DNA of 37,289 nucleotides from M50B91 sp964526665. GTDB taxonomy: Bacteria; Patescibacteriota; Gracilibacteria; UBA4473. Every line of letters begins with the position of its first letter. The stretch's first letter is position 1. The DNA is taken from contig CAZGJL010000008.1 in assembly GCA_964526665.1 (NCBI GenBank), forward strand, positions 1 through 37,289, read 5' to 3'. The notes beneath the pieces were generated by a model, which saw only the letters and a program-made list of their open reading frames with translations, was not told where the DNA came from and did not search any database. This document shows, one piece after another, positions 1-8,383 of this stretch. A program made the position numbers and the translations under genes.

Positions 1-1570
1 TTACTTTTGTTTCACAATTACTACATTTTCGTTTCCATAAATCACGAGGATTTCGTAAAATTGCTCGACGACGATGGCGTTCATCAGGGCAGAGTTTTGG
101 CACAGCGATGTTCATTTTTTTATAAAACTTCAATTCAGCTTTCTGAATACGATAGTTTTTTTGTGTTGCTTCACAGGTAAGTACTTTTTCACAGATGGAA
201 TCCTCAGTATCTTCAATCCTTTCAGGAATATTTATTTGGGGACCATCATAGAGAGCACTTTTTTCTTCATCTCGCCATTTCCATTCTCTTTTTAATACTT
301 CTTCTTTTGAAAGAGGAAGATAGTCAAGGGCCATCGTATCGTTGTAGCAAAAAGGAGACATCTCTGGTGGAAAAAAGGCACCCCATTCACCAGTTTTTTG
401 CATATATTTCACAATTTTTTCACGTAGCAAAAAATATTCTTCCTTGGAATATTGTTTATTGAGAATGTAGTATTTTTCTTTTTTTAATCCACAACATCCG
501 AGGAGATCATGACTGGAGAAACATTCGTATGAGTGAGCTACATCGTGCGATCCTCCCCAGACGAGCTTAGAGCACATTATTTCATTTGCACCGTGTCCAC
601 AGGCCTCACAGTTGAAGAGGTACGATGAGTCGGTACATCCGAAGAAAGACATGTCGAGGCAGTGATGTGCGTTTCTTACGCCATCACAATATTGGCTATC
701 TTCAAGATCAAAACAATCCCAACATTCGTGGACGTTTTTGTCGCGGAGCAAAAAATCTCCGGTGCATTCTTCACATTGAAGAATTTCAGCATATTTTCGT
801 GGAGTCTTGAGGTACAGATTTTGTAATTTCTGTAATACATGAGACTGCTTTTCAGGACTCTCCATAAGAGATTTCCATTCTTCTTTCGAGCAGGGTTCAT
901 TGAGGATATGAAATTGTTTTTGTCGTATTCCTACGCACGCAAAACAGTTTTGACATCCAATACAATCACTTGACCAATATGTATCAGTACAATTTCTTAA
1001 TCGTTGTCCATGCATGCAAGCATAACACTTGCTACAGTCTGTACATTCGTACATGAGTTCGGAATTGAGTACCCACCGACAGTCCACACAATCACGAGAA
1101 AACTCACAAGAAGTACAATATAGGCAGTCTTCGGCTTCTGCGGTGGAAAAAACGAGATAGCAATTTTTTAAGTCAGAAACAGCGTTCGTAAAGGTGGAAT
1201 TTTCAATTTCACCTTGTTGAATTCGTGCCATTTTTGGTACTTCGTTCCAGAGTTCCTGAAATTGCTCAAAAAAAGGCTTATTAAAGTCAAAATCTCGTCC
1301 AAACTTTTTGGGATCCCAATTATCAGACCACCAATATTCATTGTCATATACAGGATTCTTAAATTCAGGAGGATAGAGTGATATAATCGTTTTTCCGCTT
1401 CCATCACATTTTCTTCGAAAGAGGGTGTGTTCGTTTCTGAACATAAGTCGCCGCCTCATTCGTTCCTTTGGACAAAGTGTCGGAAGAGGAACGCCGAGTT
1501 CTTCACGTCGTGAGATCTCTTCTTTGGTGAGTTCGAATTCAATTTCGGTAGCAGTACATACTTTTTTCAT
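1..1570 (-). CDS. Large Cys-rich putative metal-binding protein, copy 1 (3' end cut by window edge)
   Basis: Open from ATG at 1570 to the window edge, giving 523 residues; by comparison with its two neighbours only about 25-30 C-terminal residues are missing. It begins MKKVCTATEIEFEL and continues with a PTLCPKERMRRR stretch, a Tyr/Trp-rich segment, and then a long core of closely spaced Cys with NC, DC and CxxC pairs. Near the visible end it repeats the N-terminal type of module (FYKKM, LCPDERHRRR, LRNPRDLW, KCSNC). This is the same architecture as the two upstream paralogues. Its start overlaps the stop of copy 2 by one base (TGATG), so it is probably translationally coupled. No signal peptide or membrane segment is evident. 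I recognise the family only as a recurrent CPR hypothetical protein; zinc or another metal as ligand is inferred from Cys spacing. Function is unknown. Confidence 0.85.
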   Translation of the reverse strand, partial: MKKVCTATEIEFELTKEEISRREELGVPLPTLCPKERMRRRLMFRNEHTLFRRKCDGSGKTIISLYPPEFKNPVYDNEYWWSDNWDPKKFGRDFDFNKPFFEQFQELWNEVPKMARIQQGEIENSTFTNAVSDLKNCYLVFSTAEAEDCLYCTSCEFSRDCVDCRWVLNSELMYECTDCSKCYACMHGQRLRNCTDTYWSSDCIGCQNCFACVGIRQKQFHILNEPCSKEEWKSLMESPEKQSHVLQKLQNLYLKTPRKYAEILQCEECTGDFLLRDKNVHECWDCFDLEDSQYCDGVRNAHHCLDMSFFGCTDSSYLFNCEACGHGANEIMCSKLVWGGSHDVAHSYECFSSHDLLGCCGLKKEKYYILNKQYSKEEYFLLREKIVKYMQKTGEWGAFFPPEMSPFCYNDTMALDYLPLSKEEVLKREWKWRDEEKSALYDGPQINIPERIEDTEDSICEKVLTCEATQKNYRIQKAELKFYKKMNIAVPKLCPDERHRRRAILRNPRDLWKRKCSNCETKV

Positions 1571-3216
1571 CAGTTAATTTCATTTAAATAACATTTCTCG
1601 CAAAACACCTTTTCCGGACGATCGGGAAGGAATGTTGTTTGAATATCTATTCCACATTTGTCACACGACCTATTATGCAACACTCTGGCATTTCGCAATT
1701 CCATGCGCTGGCGATGTCGTTCATCAGGACAAACTCGAGGAAGAGGGAGTCCCATTTTTTTATAAAATCGAAGTTCGTCTTTTTGAATACGATAGTGTTT
1801 TCCCGTCACTTCACACGTGAGAATTTGTTTACAAATATCGTTAGTAACTTCTTCTATTGTCTCAGGGATTTTAACTTTTGGTCCTTCATAATGTGTTGTC
1901 TCTGTGTCTTCTTTCCATTTGTATCCCTGAGAGAGAGCTTCTTTTTTTGTGAGCGGAAAATATTCTTCAACAATGGATTCGTTGTAGGAAAAAGGAGAAA
2001 GTTTCGTAGGGAAAAATTCTCCCCATTCTCCATGTTTCGTCATGTGCTGAATTATCTTTTCGCGCAATTTGAAATATTCTTCCTTGGAATATTGTTTGTT
2101 AAAGATGCAATACTGTGCGTTTCTCAGACCATTGCAACCGAAGAGGTCGTGTGAGCTATAACAGAGCTCACAGTATGCGAGGTTGGAACACTGATTAATC
2201 CCGTGAGAAAAAAGTAAGTTTTCAGTATTTCCAATCGTTAGACATTCATAGCAAAACCGCGCATTCGCTCCTGTGAAGGAAATGTCGTAACAATTCTGTT
2301 CTCCGTGAGCGGTGTAAAGATATTTAGAATCTTCGCATTGCTTGGTGTCGAAACATCCGTGACAATTTTTGGATTCATAAATGTGATCTCCAGATACGTT
2401 TTCCGTTTTTACCCCAAAGAATGGGGGAAAGATACACTGCTCTTTTTTAAGTTTTTCGAGCCATTGTTTTCCACTTTGCAATGTTTGTTCGCTGAACGGC
2501 TGAATATTTTTCAATTTCTCAAAATATTCTTCTTTGGTGCATTCCTGATTCATGAAGTAGTATTGTTTTTGTCTTAGGTTTGTACATCCAAAACAGTTGG
2601 TACATCCGCGACAGTCGTGGAGGAAGTAGCTTTCGTTGCAGTTTGCACTTTCCGTAGAAAAATGAACGTCATAACAATCTACACAGTCGGTACAGTGGGA
2701 GCACCATTCGCAGCGGAAGACATAGAGGTTGTCGACGCAATCTTTGGAGTCCCAGACGATATGTCCGTAGAGACAGTCTTCGTCACGAACGCATCCAAAG
2801 ACGAGGTAACAGTTTTTTGCCATCCATGCGAAGTTTGCATATGTGGCATTCTCAGATTGAAGATTGAAGGTATTTACCCGAGGAACCTTGTCTGCTAACT
2901 CAGCATATTGATCAAAAAATGGTCGAGAAAAATCAAAGTTCTGTGCATAATCAAGCCCACTCCATTGATCCCCCCACCAATATTCGTTTTCAAATACAGG
3001 AAAGGGTTGATCTGCGTGGTACATAGAAATAATATTTTTTCCGGTTCCGTCACATTTTCGTTGATAAAGATGCGTGAAATTTCGAAAAGCAATACGACGA
3101 CGTTGTCGTTCTCTAGGACAGAGCTTTGGAGCGGGAACTCCCATTTTCTCATAAAATTTCAAATCATCATTCGTGATTTCAAATTCTTTTCCGGAAACGG
3201 GACAGATTTTCTTCAT
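1570..3216 (-). CDS. Large Cys-rich putative metal-binding protein, copy 2
   Basis: 548 residues from the ATG at 3216 (MKKICPVSGKEFEI). A longer reading from 3240 adds MLLRYDRL, but the 3216 start matches both paralogues and overlaps the preceding stop as TAATG. The N-terminal module (residues about 1-70: CPVSG, FYEKMGVPAPKLCP, RERQRRR, YQRKCDGTGK) recurs at the C-terminus (CEVTGK, FYKKMGLPLPRVCP, DERHRQR, NRSCDKCG, VFCEKCY). The central part holds repeated units with NC/DC pairs and two copies of an FGC-x-x-LR-x-x-QY motif followed by KEEYF. In the terminal modules the first knuckle reads C-x-x-[ST] rather than CxxC, so that site may not bind metal conventionally. No known enzyme motif was seen. 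It is the middle gene of a three-gene coupled cluster. Confidence 0.87.
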   Translation of the reverse strand: MKKICPVSGKEFEITNDDLKFYEKMGVPAPKLCPRERQRRRIAFRNFTHLYQRKCDGTGKNIISMYHADQPFPVFENEYWWGDQWSGLDYAQNFDFSRPFFDQYAELADKVPRVNTFNLQSENATYANFAWMAKNCYLVFGCVRDEDCLYGHIVWDSKDCVDNLYVFRCEWCSHCTDCVDCYDVHFSTESANCNESYFLHDCRGCTNCFGCTNLRQKQYYFMNQECTKEEYFEKLKNIQPFSEQTLQSGKQWLEKLKKEQCIFPPFFGVKTENVSGDHIYESKNCHGCFDTKQCEDSKYLYTAHGEQNCYDISFTGANARFCYECLTIGNTENLLFSHGINQCSNLAYCELCYSSHDLFGCNGLRNAQYCIFNKQYSKEEYFKLREKIIQHMTKHGEWGEFFPTKLSPFSYNESIVEEYFPLTKKEALSQGYKWKEDTETTHYEGPKVKIPETIEEVTNDICKQILTCEVTGKHYRIQKDELRFYKKMGLPLPRVCPDERHRQRMELRNARVLHNRSCDKCGIDIQTTFLPDRPEKVFCEKCYLNEIN

Positions 3217-4859
3217 TAATCGATCGTATCTAAGTAACATTTCTCACAAAATACTTTTTCGGGTCTTTCGGGAGAAAAGGTGGATTGAATTTCAATATCA
3301 CAATGATCACAGTTTCTTTTCCAGAGTTTTCGTGGATTTCGAAGATTTATTCTTTTTTCATGGCGACAATCAGGGCATTCTCGTGGAATTGGGAGATCCA
3401 TTTTCCTATAAAACTGCAACTCTGATTTTTGAATTTTATAGTGTTTTCCCGTTGTTTCACAGGTAAGAATTTTGTCTAATATTTCATCATCAATATCTTC
3501 GATTTTATCAGAAATTTCATACTGAGGACCATCGTATTTGAAGTTTTGTTTCTCTTCTCGGTAGTTCCAATCTTTGGACAGGATTTCTTGTTTTGTTAGA
3601 GGGAAATATCCTCCAGCCACAGACTCATTATAAGAAAACGGACTCATCTCAATCGGGAAAAAATTCCCCCACTCGCCAGTCTTTTCCATATGCTTAATGA
3701 TTTTTGGAAGAAGTTTTTTGTATTCTTCTTCCGTATATTGTTTATTGAGAATGCAATATTGATCATGTTTCAGTCCAATACAACCGAAACAATCTTTGCA
3801 ATAACTACAACTGTCACAGTATCGCAGCCCTTCATTGAAGAAGCTGTAATAACAAAATGCTAAATTTGTAGAACCGCGAGAAACGGCAGAATTGTAAACA
3901 AGTTCACAGGCTGGCCATCCCGCAGAATATGCACTGCGCACATCCTTACAATCAGACAAGGAAATACTATTGCTACAATCTTCATTATTATGTCCATCAA
4001 AACAGTTATGACAGTTTTTTGAGGAAAAAAAGTGGTCCCCTGTTATATTTTCAGACTTTAGATTATTGGCGAATTTATGAATACTTTCTGCGAAAATTTT
4101 CTTCATAAATTTTTTCCCATTCTCAAAAGCTTTATAGCTATGAAAAATCTTTTCTTTCATTTCTTGGAATTCTTCCTTGCTTACTGGTTTGTTAAAAATG
4201 TAGTAATCTTTTTTCACCAAATTAGTGCACCCAATACAGTGCGTACATCCACGTAATTGTAAAGAAAAATAACAATCACTGCAGTTAGCAGCTTCATGGA
4301 GAGCGACACAATTATAACAATGTTCTAGATCAACACATTCATAACAGAGCTCGGAAGAGTTTGTCATAATACAGTCGACACAATCTTTGTCGCCAACCAT
4401 CCAATATGAATAGTGAGTGTCTTCACAGTCTGCTACTAGGGAATTCAGGTAACAATTTTTTGAATTTCGGATATGTCCGTTAAAATCACAGTTTTCTGAC
4501 TGAAAAACAGAAGTCCCTTCTCGAGGAACATTGTTTAAAAGTTTTTCGAATTGCTCAAAGAAAGGACGAGAAAAATCAAAATCCTGTTCATAATCTTTTC
4601 CGTCCCAGCTATCTCCCCACCAAATTTTATTATCATATACGGGGAAAGGCGTATCTGGAGTGTAGGCGCTGATAATCATTTTCCCGCTACTACTACAAGG
4701 TCTTTGATATAACTTCATTTCGTTACGCCAAGACATGAGGTTTCTCATTTGTTCTTCCGGGCAAAGAGAAGGAATAGGAACTCCCATTTTTTCATAGAAT
4801 TCTAGCTCTTTATCAGTTATTTCGAATTCTGTGCCAGAAACGGTGCATATCTTTTTCAT
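3216..4859 (-). CDS. Large Cys-rich putative metal-binding protein, copy 3 (first gene of cluster)
   Basis: 547 residues from ATG 4859 (MKKICTVSGTEFEI). A GTG one codon upstream (4862) is possible but would lie inside the AAAGGTG ribosome-binding-like sequence. The layout matches copies 1 and 2: terminal module, WWGDSWDGKDY-type aromatic segment, Cys-rich core with NCYLNS, DKDCVDC, LCYECVD and GCTHCIGCTNL, a second half with FGCIGLKHDQYCILNK, GEWGNFFP and FSYNES, then a C-terminal module ending in FCEKCYL. It is transcribed divergently from the TrmB-like regulator at 5020, with a palindrome between them, so that regulator is a candidate controller. Copies 2 and 3 are clearly related over their whole length, which indicates tandem duplication followed by divergence. 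Function is unknown. Confidence 0.87.
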   Translation of the reverse strand: MKKICTVSGTEFEITDKELEFYEKMGVPIPSLCPEEQMRNLMSWRNEMKLYQRPCSSSGKMIISAYTPDTPFPVYDNKIWWGDSWDGKDYEQDFDFSRPFFEQFEKLLNNVPREGTSVFQSENCDFNGHIRNSKNCYLNSLVADCEDTHYSYWMVGDKDCVDCIMTNSSELCYECVDLEHCYNCVALHEAANCSDCYFSLQLRGCTHCIGCTNLVKKDYYIFNKPVSKEEFQEMKEKIFHSYKAFENGKKFMKKIFAESIHKFANNLKSENITGDHFFSSKNCHNCFDGHNNEDCSNSISLSDCKDVRSAYSAGWPACELVYNSAVSRGSTNLAFCYYSFFNEGLRYCDSCSYCKDCFGCIGLKHDQYCILNKQYTEEEYKKLLPKIIKHMEKTGEWGNFFPIEMSPFSYNESVAGGYFPLTKQEILSKDWNYREEKQNFKYDGPQYEISDKIEDIDDEILDKILTCETTGKHYKIQKSELQFYRKMDLPIPRECPDCRHEKRINLRNPRKLWKRNCDHCDIEIQSTFSPERPEKVFCEKCYLDTID

Positions 4860-4905
4860 CACCTTTCATTTTAATCTATTTTTAAAAAATCAGAAATTCC
4901 AGAAG

Positions 4906-4918
4906 CCCGAATTTCGGG
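4906..4918. promoter_or_regulatory. 13-bp palindrome in divergent intergenic region (operator candidate)
   Basis: CCCGAA-T-TTCGGG is a perfect inverted repeat with a one-base centre. It lies between the start of the Cys-rich cluster (4859) and the promoter of the TrmB-like gene (4967). It is too short and lacks the T-run of a terminator. Its symmetry and position fit a dimeric regulator site. Assignment to the adjacent TrmB protein is inference. Confidence 0.35.
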
Positions 4919-4966
4919 AATATTGCAATAGAGTCGTATTTCTCGTTAAAATTCTGTCGAAATTTT

Positions 4967-4996
4967 TTTACAACAAAGAGGGTTTTAGTGTATTAT
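4967..4996 (+). promoter_or_regulatory. Promoter of TrmB-like regulator gene
   Basis: TTTACA (4967-4972) and TATTAT (4991-4996) are separated by 18 bp and lie 24 bp upstream of the ATG at 5020. The predicted RNA start is near 5003, giving a very short leader. Confidence 0.5.
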
Positions 4997-5019
4997 GGAC
5001 GGAGTGACGTATACATAAT

Positions 5020-5781
5020 ATGCTTGAATCACATCTTCGTTTCCTGGGGCTATCGAAAGAAGAAGTTAAGATTTATCTTCTTTTGCTAAAATTTGGGACC
5101 TCAAGCGTAGCTCAAATCTCTCGTCAAACGGGGATTGGTCGAGTGAATTGTTATCATCATATCGAGAAACTCAAACAGAAGGGATGTATTACCGCGTCTC
5201 AAAAATCAAAGATAAAACAATTTTCAGCAGAAAACCCAAAAGTGTTTTTGAATCAGCAGGTTGAACGATTGAATATTGCACGTGAAATAGTTCCAGAGCT
5301 AAATGCCTTGGCAACGACTTCTGGTCATCGTCCGCGTGTACAGATTTTTGAAGGACGAACAGGGATTAGAAATATGTTTGAAACGATGACAGAGCAACGA
5401 GGAGGAGAAATTGTGAGCTTTTCCAACTTTGATCGAATGACAGAATTTGCAACAGATTGGCTCAAGGAGCACTTCAAAAAAAGGCTAGAGAATGGAACAA
5501 AAACGCGATTTATTGCACCATGGACGGATAAAGCAGAATCCTTTCGTGATACATTTTTTCCAGCGGAATTTGATGAACGGTTATTAGAAATATTCCTTAT
5601 TTCTCCAGGAGAATTTCATTTTGAATCAGAGATTTCTATTTTCAATGGCACTATTGTTTCTATGAATCTTCACGGAGAGAGTCCGGTAGGAGTTCTCATG
5701 GAAAATGCAGAGTTATTCCGTACCCAAAAAGCGATATTTGATCTAGCGTGGCTCGGAGCAACGAGTTTTGTGGCGCGATAA
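5020..5781 (+). CDS. TrmB-like transcriptional regulator (HTH + C-terminal ligand domain)
   Basis: 253 residues. The N-terminus (about 1-70: LGLSKEEVKIYLLLLKFG, VAQISRQTGIGRVNCYHHIEKL, KGCITAS) is a winged helix-turn-helix of the TrmB type. A short coiled linker follows (QQVERLNIAREIVPEL). The C-terminal part begins RPRVQIFEGRTGIRNMFE, a layout shared with the second TrmB-like protein in this window at 20111-20848. TrmB proteins in archaea sense sugars; in CPR bacteria they are common and mostly uncharacterised, so the ligand is not predictable. The gene is divergent from the Cys-rich cluster and may regulate it or itself. Family confidence is high, target confidence low. Confidence 0.85.
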   Translation: MLESHLRFLGLSKEEVKIYLLLLKFGTSSVAQISRQTGIGRVNCYHHIEKLKQKGCITASQKSKIKQFSAENPKVFLNQQVERLNIAREIVPELNALATTSGHRPRVQIFEGRTGIRNMFETMTEQRGGEIVSFSNFDRMTEFATDWLKEHFKKRLENGTKTRFIAPWTDKAESFRDTFFPAEFDERLLEIFLISPGEFHFESEISIFNGTIVSMNLHGESPVGVLMENAELFRTQKAIFDLAWLGATSFVAR

Positions 5782-5841
5782 ACTTGACTTTGTAAGAAAA
5801 AACACTTTACTTACTACAAGTTACTTATTAAATTTTAACAA

Positions 5842-6003
5842 ATGTCAGGATTTGAATTAGGCGATAATATTCCACTTGAACAGACTTCAACTGAGTGGCT
5901 CAGAATACGGCAAGCAGAATATGAAAATGCGGATTCGCGAACTTCAGTGGATAACCAAGTTTTGTCGGCAATAAAAGATGTAATCAGCGGACGGGAAAAC
6001 TAA
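5842..6003 (+). CDS. Small hypothetical protein (53 aa)
   Basis: ATG at 5842 to TAA at 6001-6003; the product starts MSGFELGDNIPLEQTSTEWL and is acidic and helical in appearance, with no Cys and no membrane segment. A TTGACT-like box lies in the upstream spacer, but I see no convincing -10. Composition resembles real coding sequence more than random A+T-rich spacer. It fills most of the 343-bp gap between the TrmB-like gene and RNase J. No family is recognised, and it may be spurious. Confidence 0.4.
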   Translation: MSGFELGDNIPLEQTSTEWLRIRQAEYENADSRTSVDNQVLSAIKDVISGREN

Positions 6004-6075
6004 GAAAGATTTTTTTGTACAAAATTAATTAATAGTGAAAATGGAAGCGAAACAAGCTATTTCGTTCCTTCGCCA

Positions 6076-6097
6076 AGAAAAAGGACTCATAGTCCTT
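6076..6097 (-). terminator. Intrinsic terminator of RNase J gene
   Basis: On the minus strand, AAGGACT-ATG-AGTCCTT (7-bp perfect stem, 3-nt loop) is followed by TTTC, starting 28 bp after the RNase J stop. This explains part of the 6004-6124 spacer. Confidence 0.65.
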
Positions 6098-6124
6098 AAT
6101 CCTGATTGGGAAAAAATAGCATAG

Positions 6125-8113
6125 TTATTGCACTACCACTTCTACCAAAGAATCTTTTTTGAATTTCTGCCAGAGTAATTTCCCTGCAGATTTTCGAAGG
6201 GTTTCTTCAAGTACTTTTGTCGGACGACTCGGGTCGAAGCTTCGTATGAATACTGCACGGAGCTCTTTTTCTATGAGTTGAAAAATCTCATGATTTTGTC
6301 CCATATATCGAAATCCTCGAGAACGGATAGTCACTTTTTTGATTTTCCCATCATGCTGAGAAATAGAAATAAGAATAGTTCCTCCATCCGCCATGAGCTG
6401 ACGATCGGCTAGGACATGTTCTCCAACTTTTTCTCGCATTTCAATCAGGACTGGTGCTTGGGGAAGAATTTCATCTTTTCGCATGGCTCGCATTCCTTTC
6501 GCAGAAAGAACAACTCCTTCTCCATTTTTCATTATAAGGGCGTGATTTCTCGGCATTTTTAAATCCTCGCAAATCATATTTTTGTGGTGATGGCGCATAT
6601 ATAATTCTCCGTGAATAGGTGCAATAAATTTGGGTCGTAAGAGAGATGTCATTAACTTCACCTCTTCCGCGTGACCATGACCAGAAACATGACTATCAAG
6701 TTTCTTATTGTCGAGCATTGTTACACCGCGATTCGCTAAATTGTTTAACACAGATACGATCGCCATTTCGTTTCCCGGAATCGGAGAACTCGAGAAGATG
6801 ACAGTATCTTTTGGACTTAATTTTATTTCGCGGTGTGTTCCTGCTGCCATTCGAGTGAGCGCGGCGAGCTCTTCTCCTTGTGATCCCGTTGAAAGAATAA
6901 GCACCTTGTCTGGTGGCATAGATTCTGCGGCACGAGACATTTTCTGTAATGTTTTTTCTTTACACTTCAGATAATTCAATTTCCGCGCAATAGCTAAGTT
7001 TCGATCCATTGAGCGACCAGAAATAAAGACGGTTCGTCCATCTTTCTCAGCAGCTTCTACAATTCGTGCAATACGTCCGATATTTGATGCAAATGTTGCA
7101 ATTACGATTCTTCCGTTTGTTCCACGAATAGTACTGGTTAGCTCGGCTTCAATTTCAGCTTCAGCTTGAGTATTTCCTTCGCGTTCCACGTTTGTTGAAT
7201 CTACCATAGCGAGAATGACTCCTCGGTCTCCAATTTGTTGAATTCGGCGTAAATTTGCCGGGATATTGTCTGATGGATCGTGTTCAATTTTGAAATCTCC
7301 AGAATGAACAATCCCTCCGAGTGGAGTATTGATAACAACTCCGACAGCATCAGGAATAGAGTGATTTACATGGAAAAATTCAGCTTCAAGTTTTCCAAGT
7401 TTCACCTTAGAGGAAGGTGTGATTTCATGAAGTTTATATTTTTTTACTACTTCAGGGTTATCATTATTAGCTTTCAGAAGCTCATTAGTGAGCTTCGTTC
7501 CGTACATTGGAGGAAATCCAAGATCTTGCATCATGTATTGTGCTCCACCGATATGATCGAGATGTCCGTGAGTGTAAACTACTCCGCGAATTTTCTTTTT
7601 GTTTTCTTTTAAATACGAAACATCGGGAATCAAAACATCAATTCCAAGATGTTCTGCTGAAGGAAATTCTAATCCTGTATCAATAATAATAATGTCATCT
7701 CCTGTTTCAATGAGCATCATGTTTTGTCCTACTTGCTCCATTCCTCCGAGTGGTACAACTCGTATTTCAATTCCAGATGGAACTTTTCGATTATTGAGAA
7801 CGTGATGAGTGACATCAATTGGTTTTATGCGTGGTTCAAAAGGTTTTCCGCCATGTTGGATGGGAGCTGGTTGAACAGCTTTGTTTTTCGTCGGAAGTGA
7901 TCGTGTCGGATGTGCTGAGCGAATTATTTTGCTTGGACGCTTTGTAAAATGTTTTTTGGATGCGCCATCTTTTGCAAAAGTACGCTTGGTATCGGAATGT
8001 GATGTTGAAGTTTTTGAATGATGTTTTTGGTCTTCATTTGGTGTGTTTTTCTTCTCATTGGAAGCAGGAAGTAATCCTGATTTTTCTAAAAATTTTGATA
8101 ATTTGTCTGCCAT
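6125..8113 (-). CDS. rnj: Ribonuclease J (metallo-beta-lactamase/beta-CASP RNase)
   Basis: 662 residues. RNase J is a 5'-3' exo- and endoribonuclease for mRNA decay and rRNA/tRNA maturation; it is cytoplasmic and zinc-dependent. Residues 1-115 form a basic, low-complexity, His/Lys/Ser-rich extension absent from the usual family length of about 555. The catalytic part starts at IEIRVVPLGGMEQVGQN. Metal ligands are visible in THGHLDH (181-187), the HVNHSIPDA segment (248-256) and VHSGDFK (269-275). The beta-CASP segment (IATFASNIGRI, ISGRSMDRN, STGSQGE) and the HVSGHGHAEE motif follow, with an RNase J C-terminal domain to residue 662. The start at 8113 has no Shine-Dalgarno sequence. The gene stands alone between a terminator and a hairpin-containing leader. 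The long basic tail may bind RNA (inference). Confidence 0.96.
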   Translation of the reverse strand: MADKLSKFLEKSGLLPASNEKKNTPNEDQKHHSKTSTSHSDTKRTFAKDGASKKHFTKRPSKIIRSAHPTRSLPTKNKAVQPAPIQHGGKPFEPRIKPIDVTHHVLNNRKVPSGIEIRVVPLGGMEQVGQNMMLIETGDDIIIIDTGLEFPSAEHLGIDVLIPDVSYLKENKKKIRGVVYTHGHLDHIGGAQYMMQDLGFPPMYGTKLTNELLKANNDNPEVVKKYKLHEITPSSKVKLGKLEAEFFHVNHSIPDAVGVVINTPLGGIVHSGDFKIEHDPSDNIPANLRRIQQIGDRGVILAMVDSTNVEREGNTQAEAEIEAELTSTIRGTNGRIVIATFASNIGRIARIVEAAEKDGRTVFISGRSMDRNLAIARKLNYLKCKEKTLQKMSRAAESMPPDKVLILSTGSQGEELAALTRMAAGTHREIKLSPKDTVIFSSSPIPGNEMAIVSVLNNLANRGVTMLDNKKLDSHVSGHGHAEEVKLMTSLLRPKFIAPIHGELYMRHHHKNMICEDLKMPRNHALIMKNGEGVVLSAKGMRAMRKDEILPQAPVLIEMREKVGEHVLADRQLMADGGTILISISQHDGKIKKVTIRSRGFRYMGQNHEIFQLIEKELRAVFIRSFDPSRPTKVLEETLRKSAGKLLWQKFKKDSLVEVVVQ

Positions 8114-8144
8114 ATTTGTGTGTAGTTATAAACGCACGAGTTTC

Positions 8145-8164
8145 GTCGCCTGAGGCGACTTTTT
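8145..8164. promoter_or_regulatory. Perfect hairpin in RNase J leader / intrinsic-terminator-like
   Basis: GTCGCC-TGA-GGCGAC forms a perfect 6-bp stem followed by TTTTT on the plus strand. No plus-strand gene ends nearby. On the minus strand it sits 32-51 bp upstream of the RNase J ATG, where it could be part of the mRNA leader. The rest of the 8165-8330 spacer holds no gene I can support. Confidence 0.4.
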
Positions 8165-8331
8165 AAAATACTTCGTGGGAAGAGCTTTTTCGGGGGGCTA
8201 ATCCGGCGGAATGTCCGCAATTGGCATTATTTGTGCCAGCCATTCACGTACATTTTACCGATATATCGAAGAAGAGGCAAAACTTTCTCCGGAAGAAGGG
8301 AAAAAAGTAAGTACTTGCCAATATTATATAT

Positions 8332-8360
8332 TTGATTTTTTTGATAACATTTGGTATACT
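8332..8360 (+). promoter_or_regulatory. Promoter of the large acidic protein gene
   Basis: TTGATT (8332-8337), a 17-bp spacer and TATACT (8355-8360), which gives an RNA start near 8367. This rules out the upstream in-frame TTG at 8351 as the translation start and supports ATG 8384. Confidence 0.7.
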
Positions 8361-8383
8361 TTCCTGATTTATTCGTAAAAAAT

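Noticed and set aside
6041..6124. 27-codon ORF between the small ORF and RNase J
   Set aside because: It overlaps the RNase J terminator hairpin, whose stem explains the sequence; too short and without supporting context.
8211..8378. 55-codon plus-strand ORF before the large acidic protein gene
   Set aside because: Its 3' half contains the -35 and -10 of the next gene, and another frame looks equally protein-like; no homology recognised.
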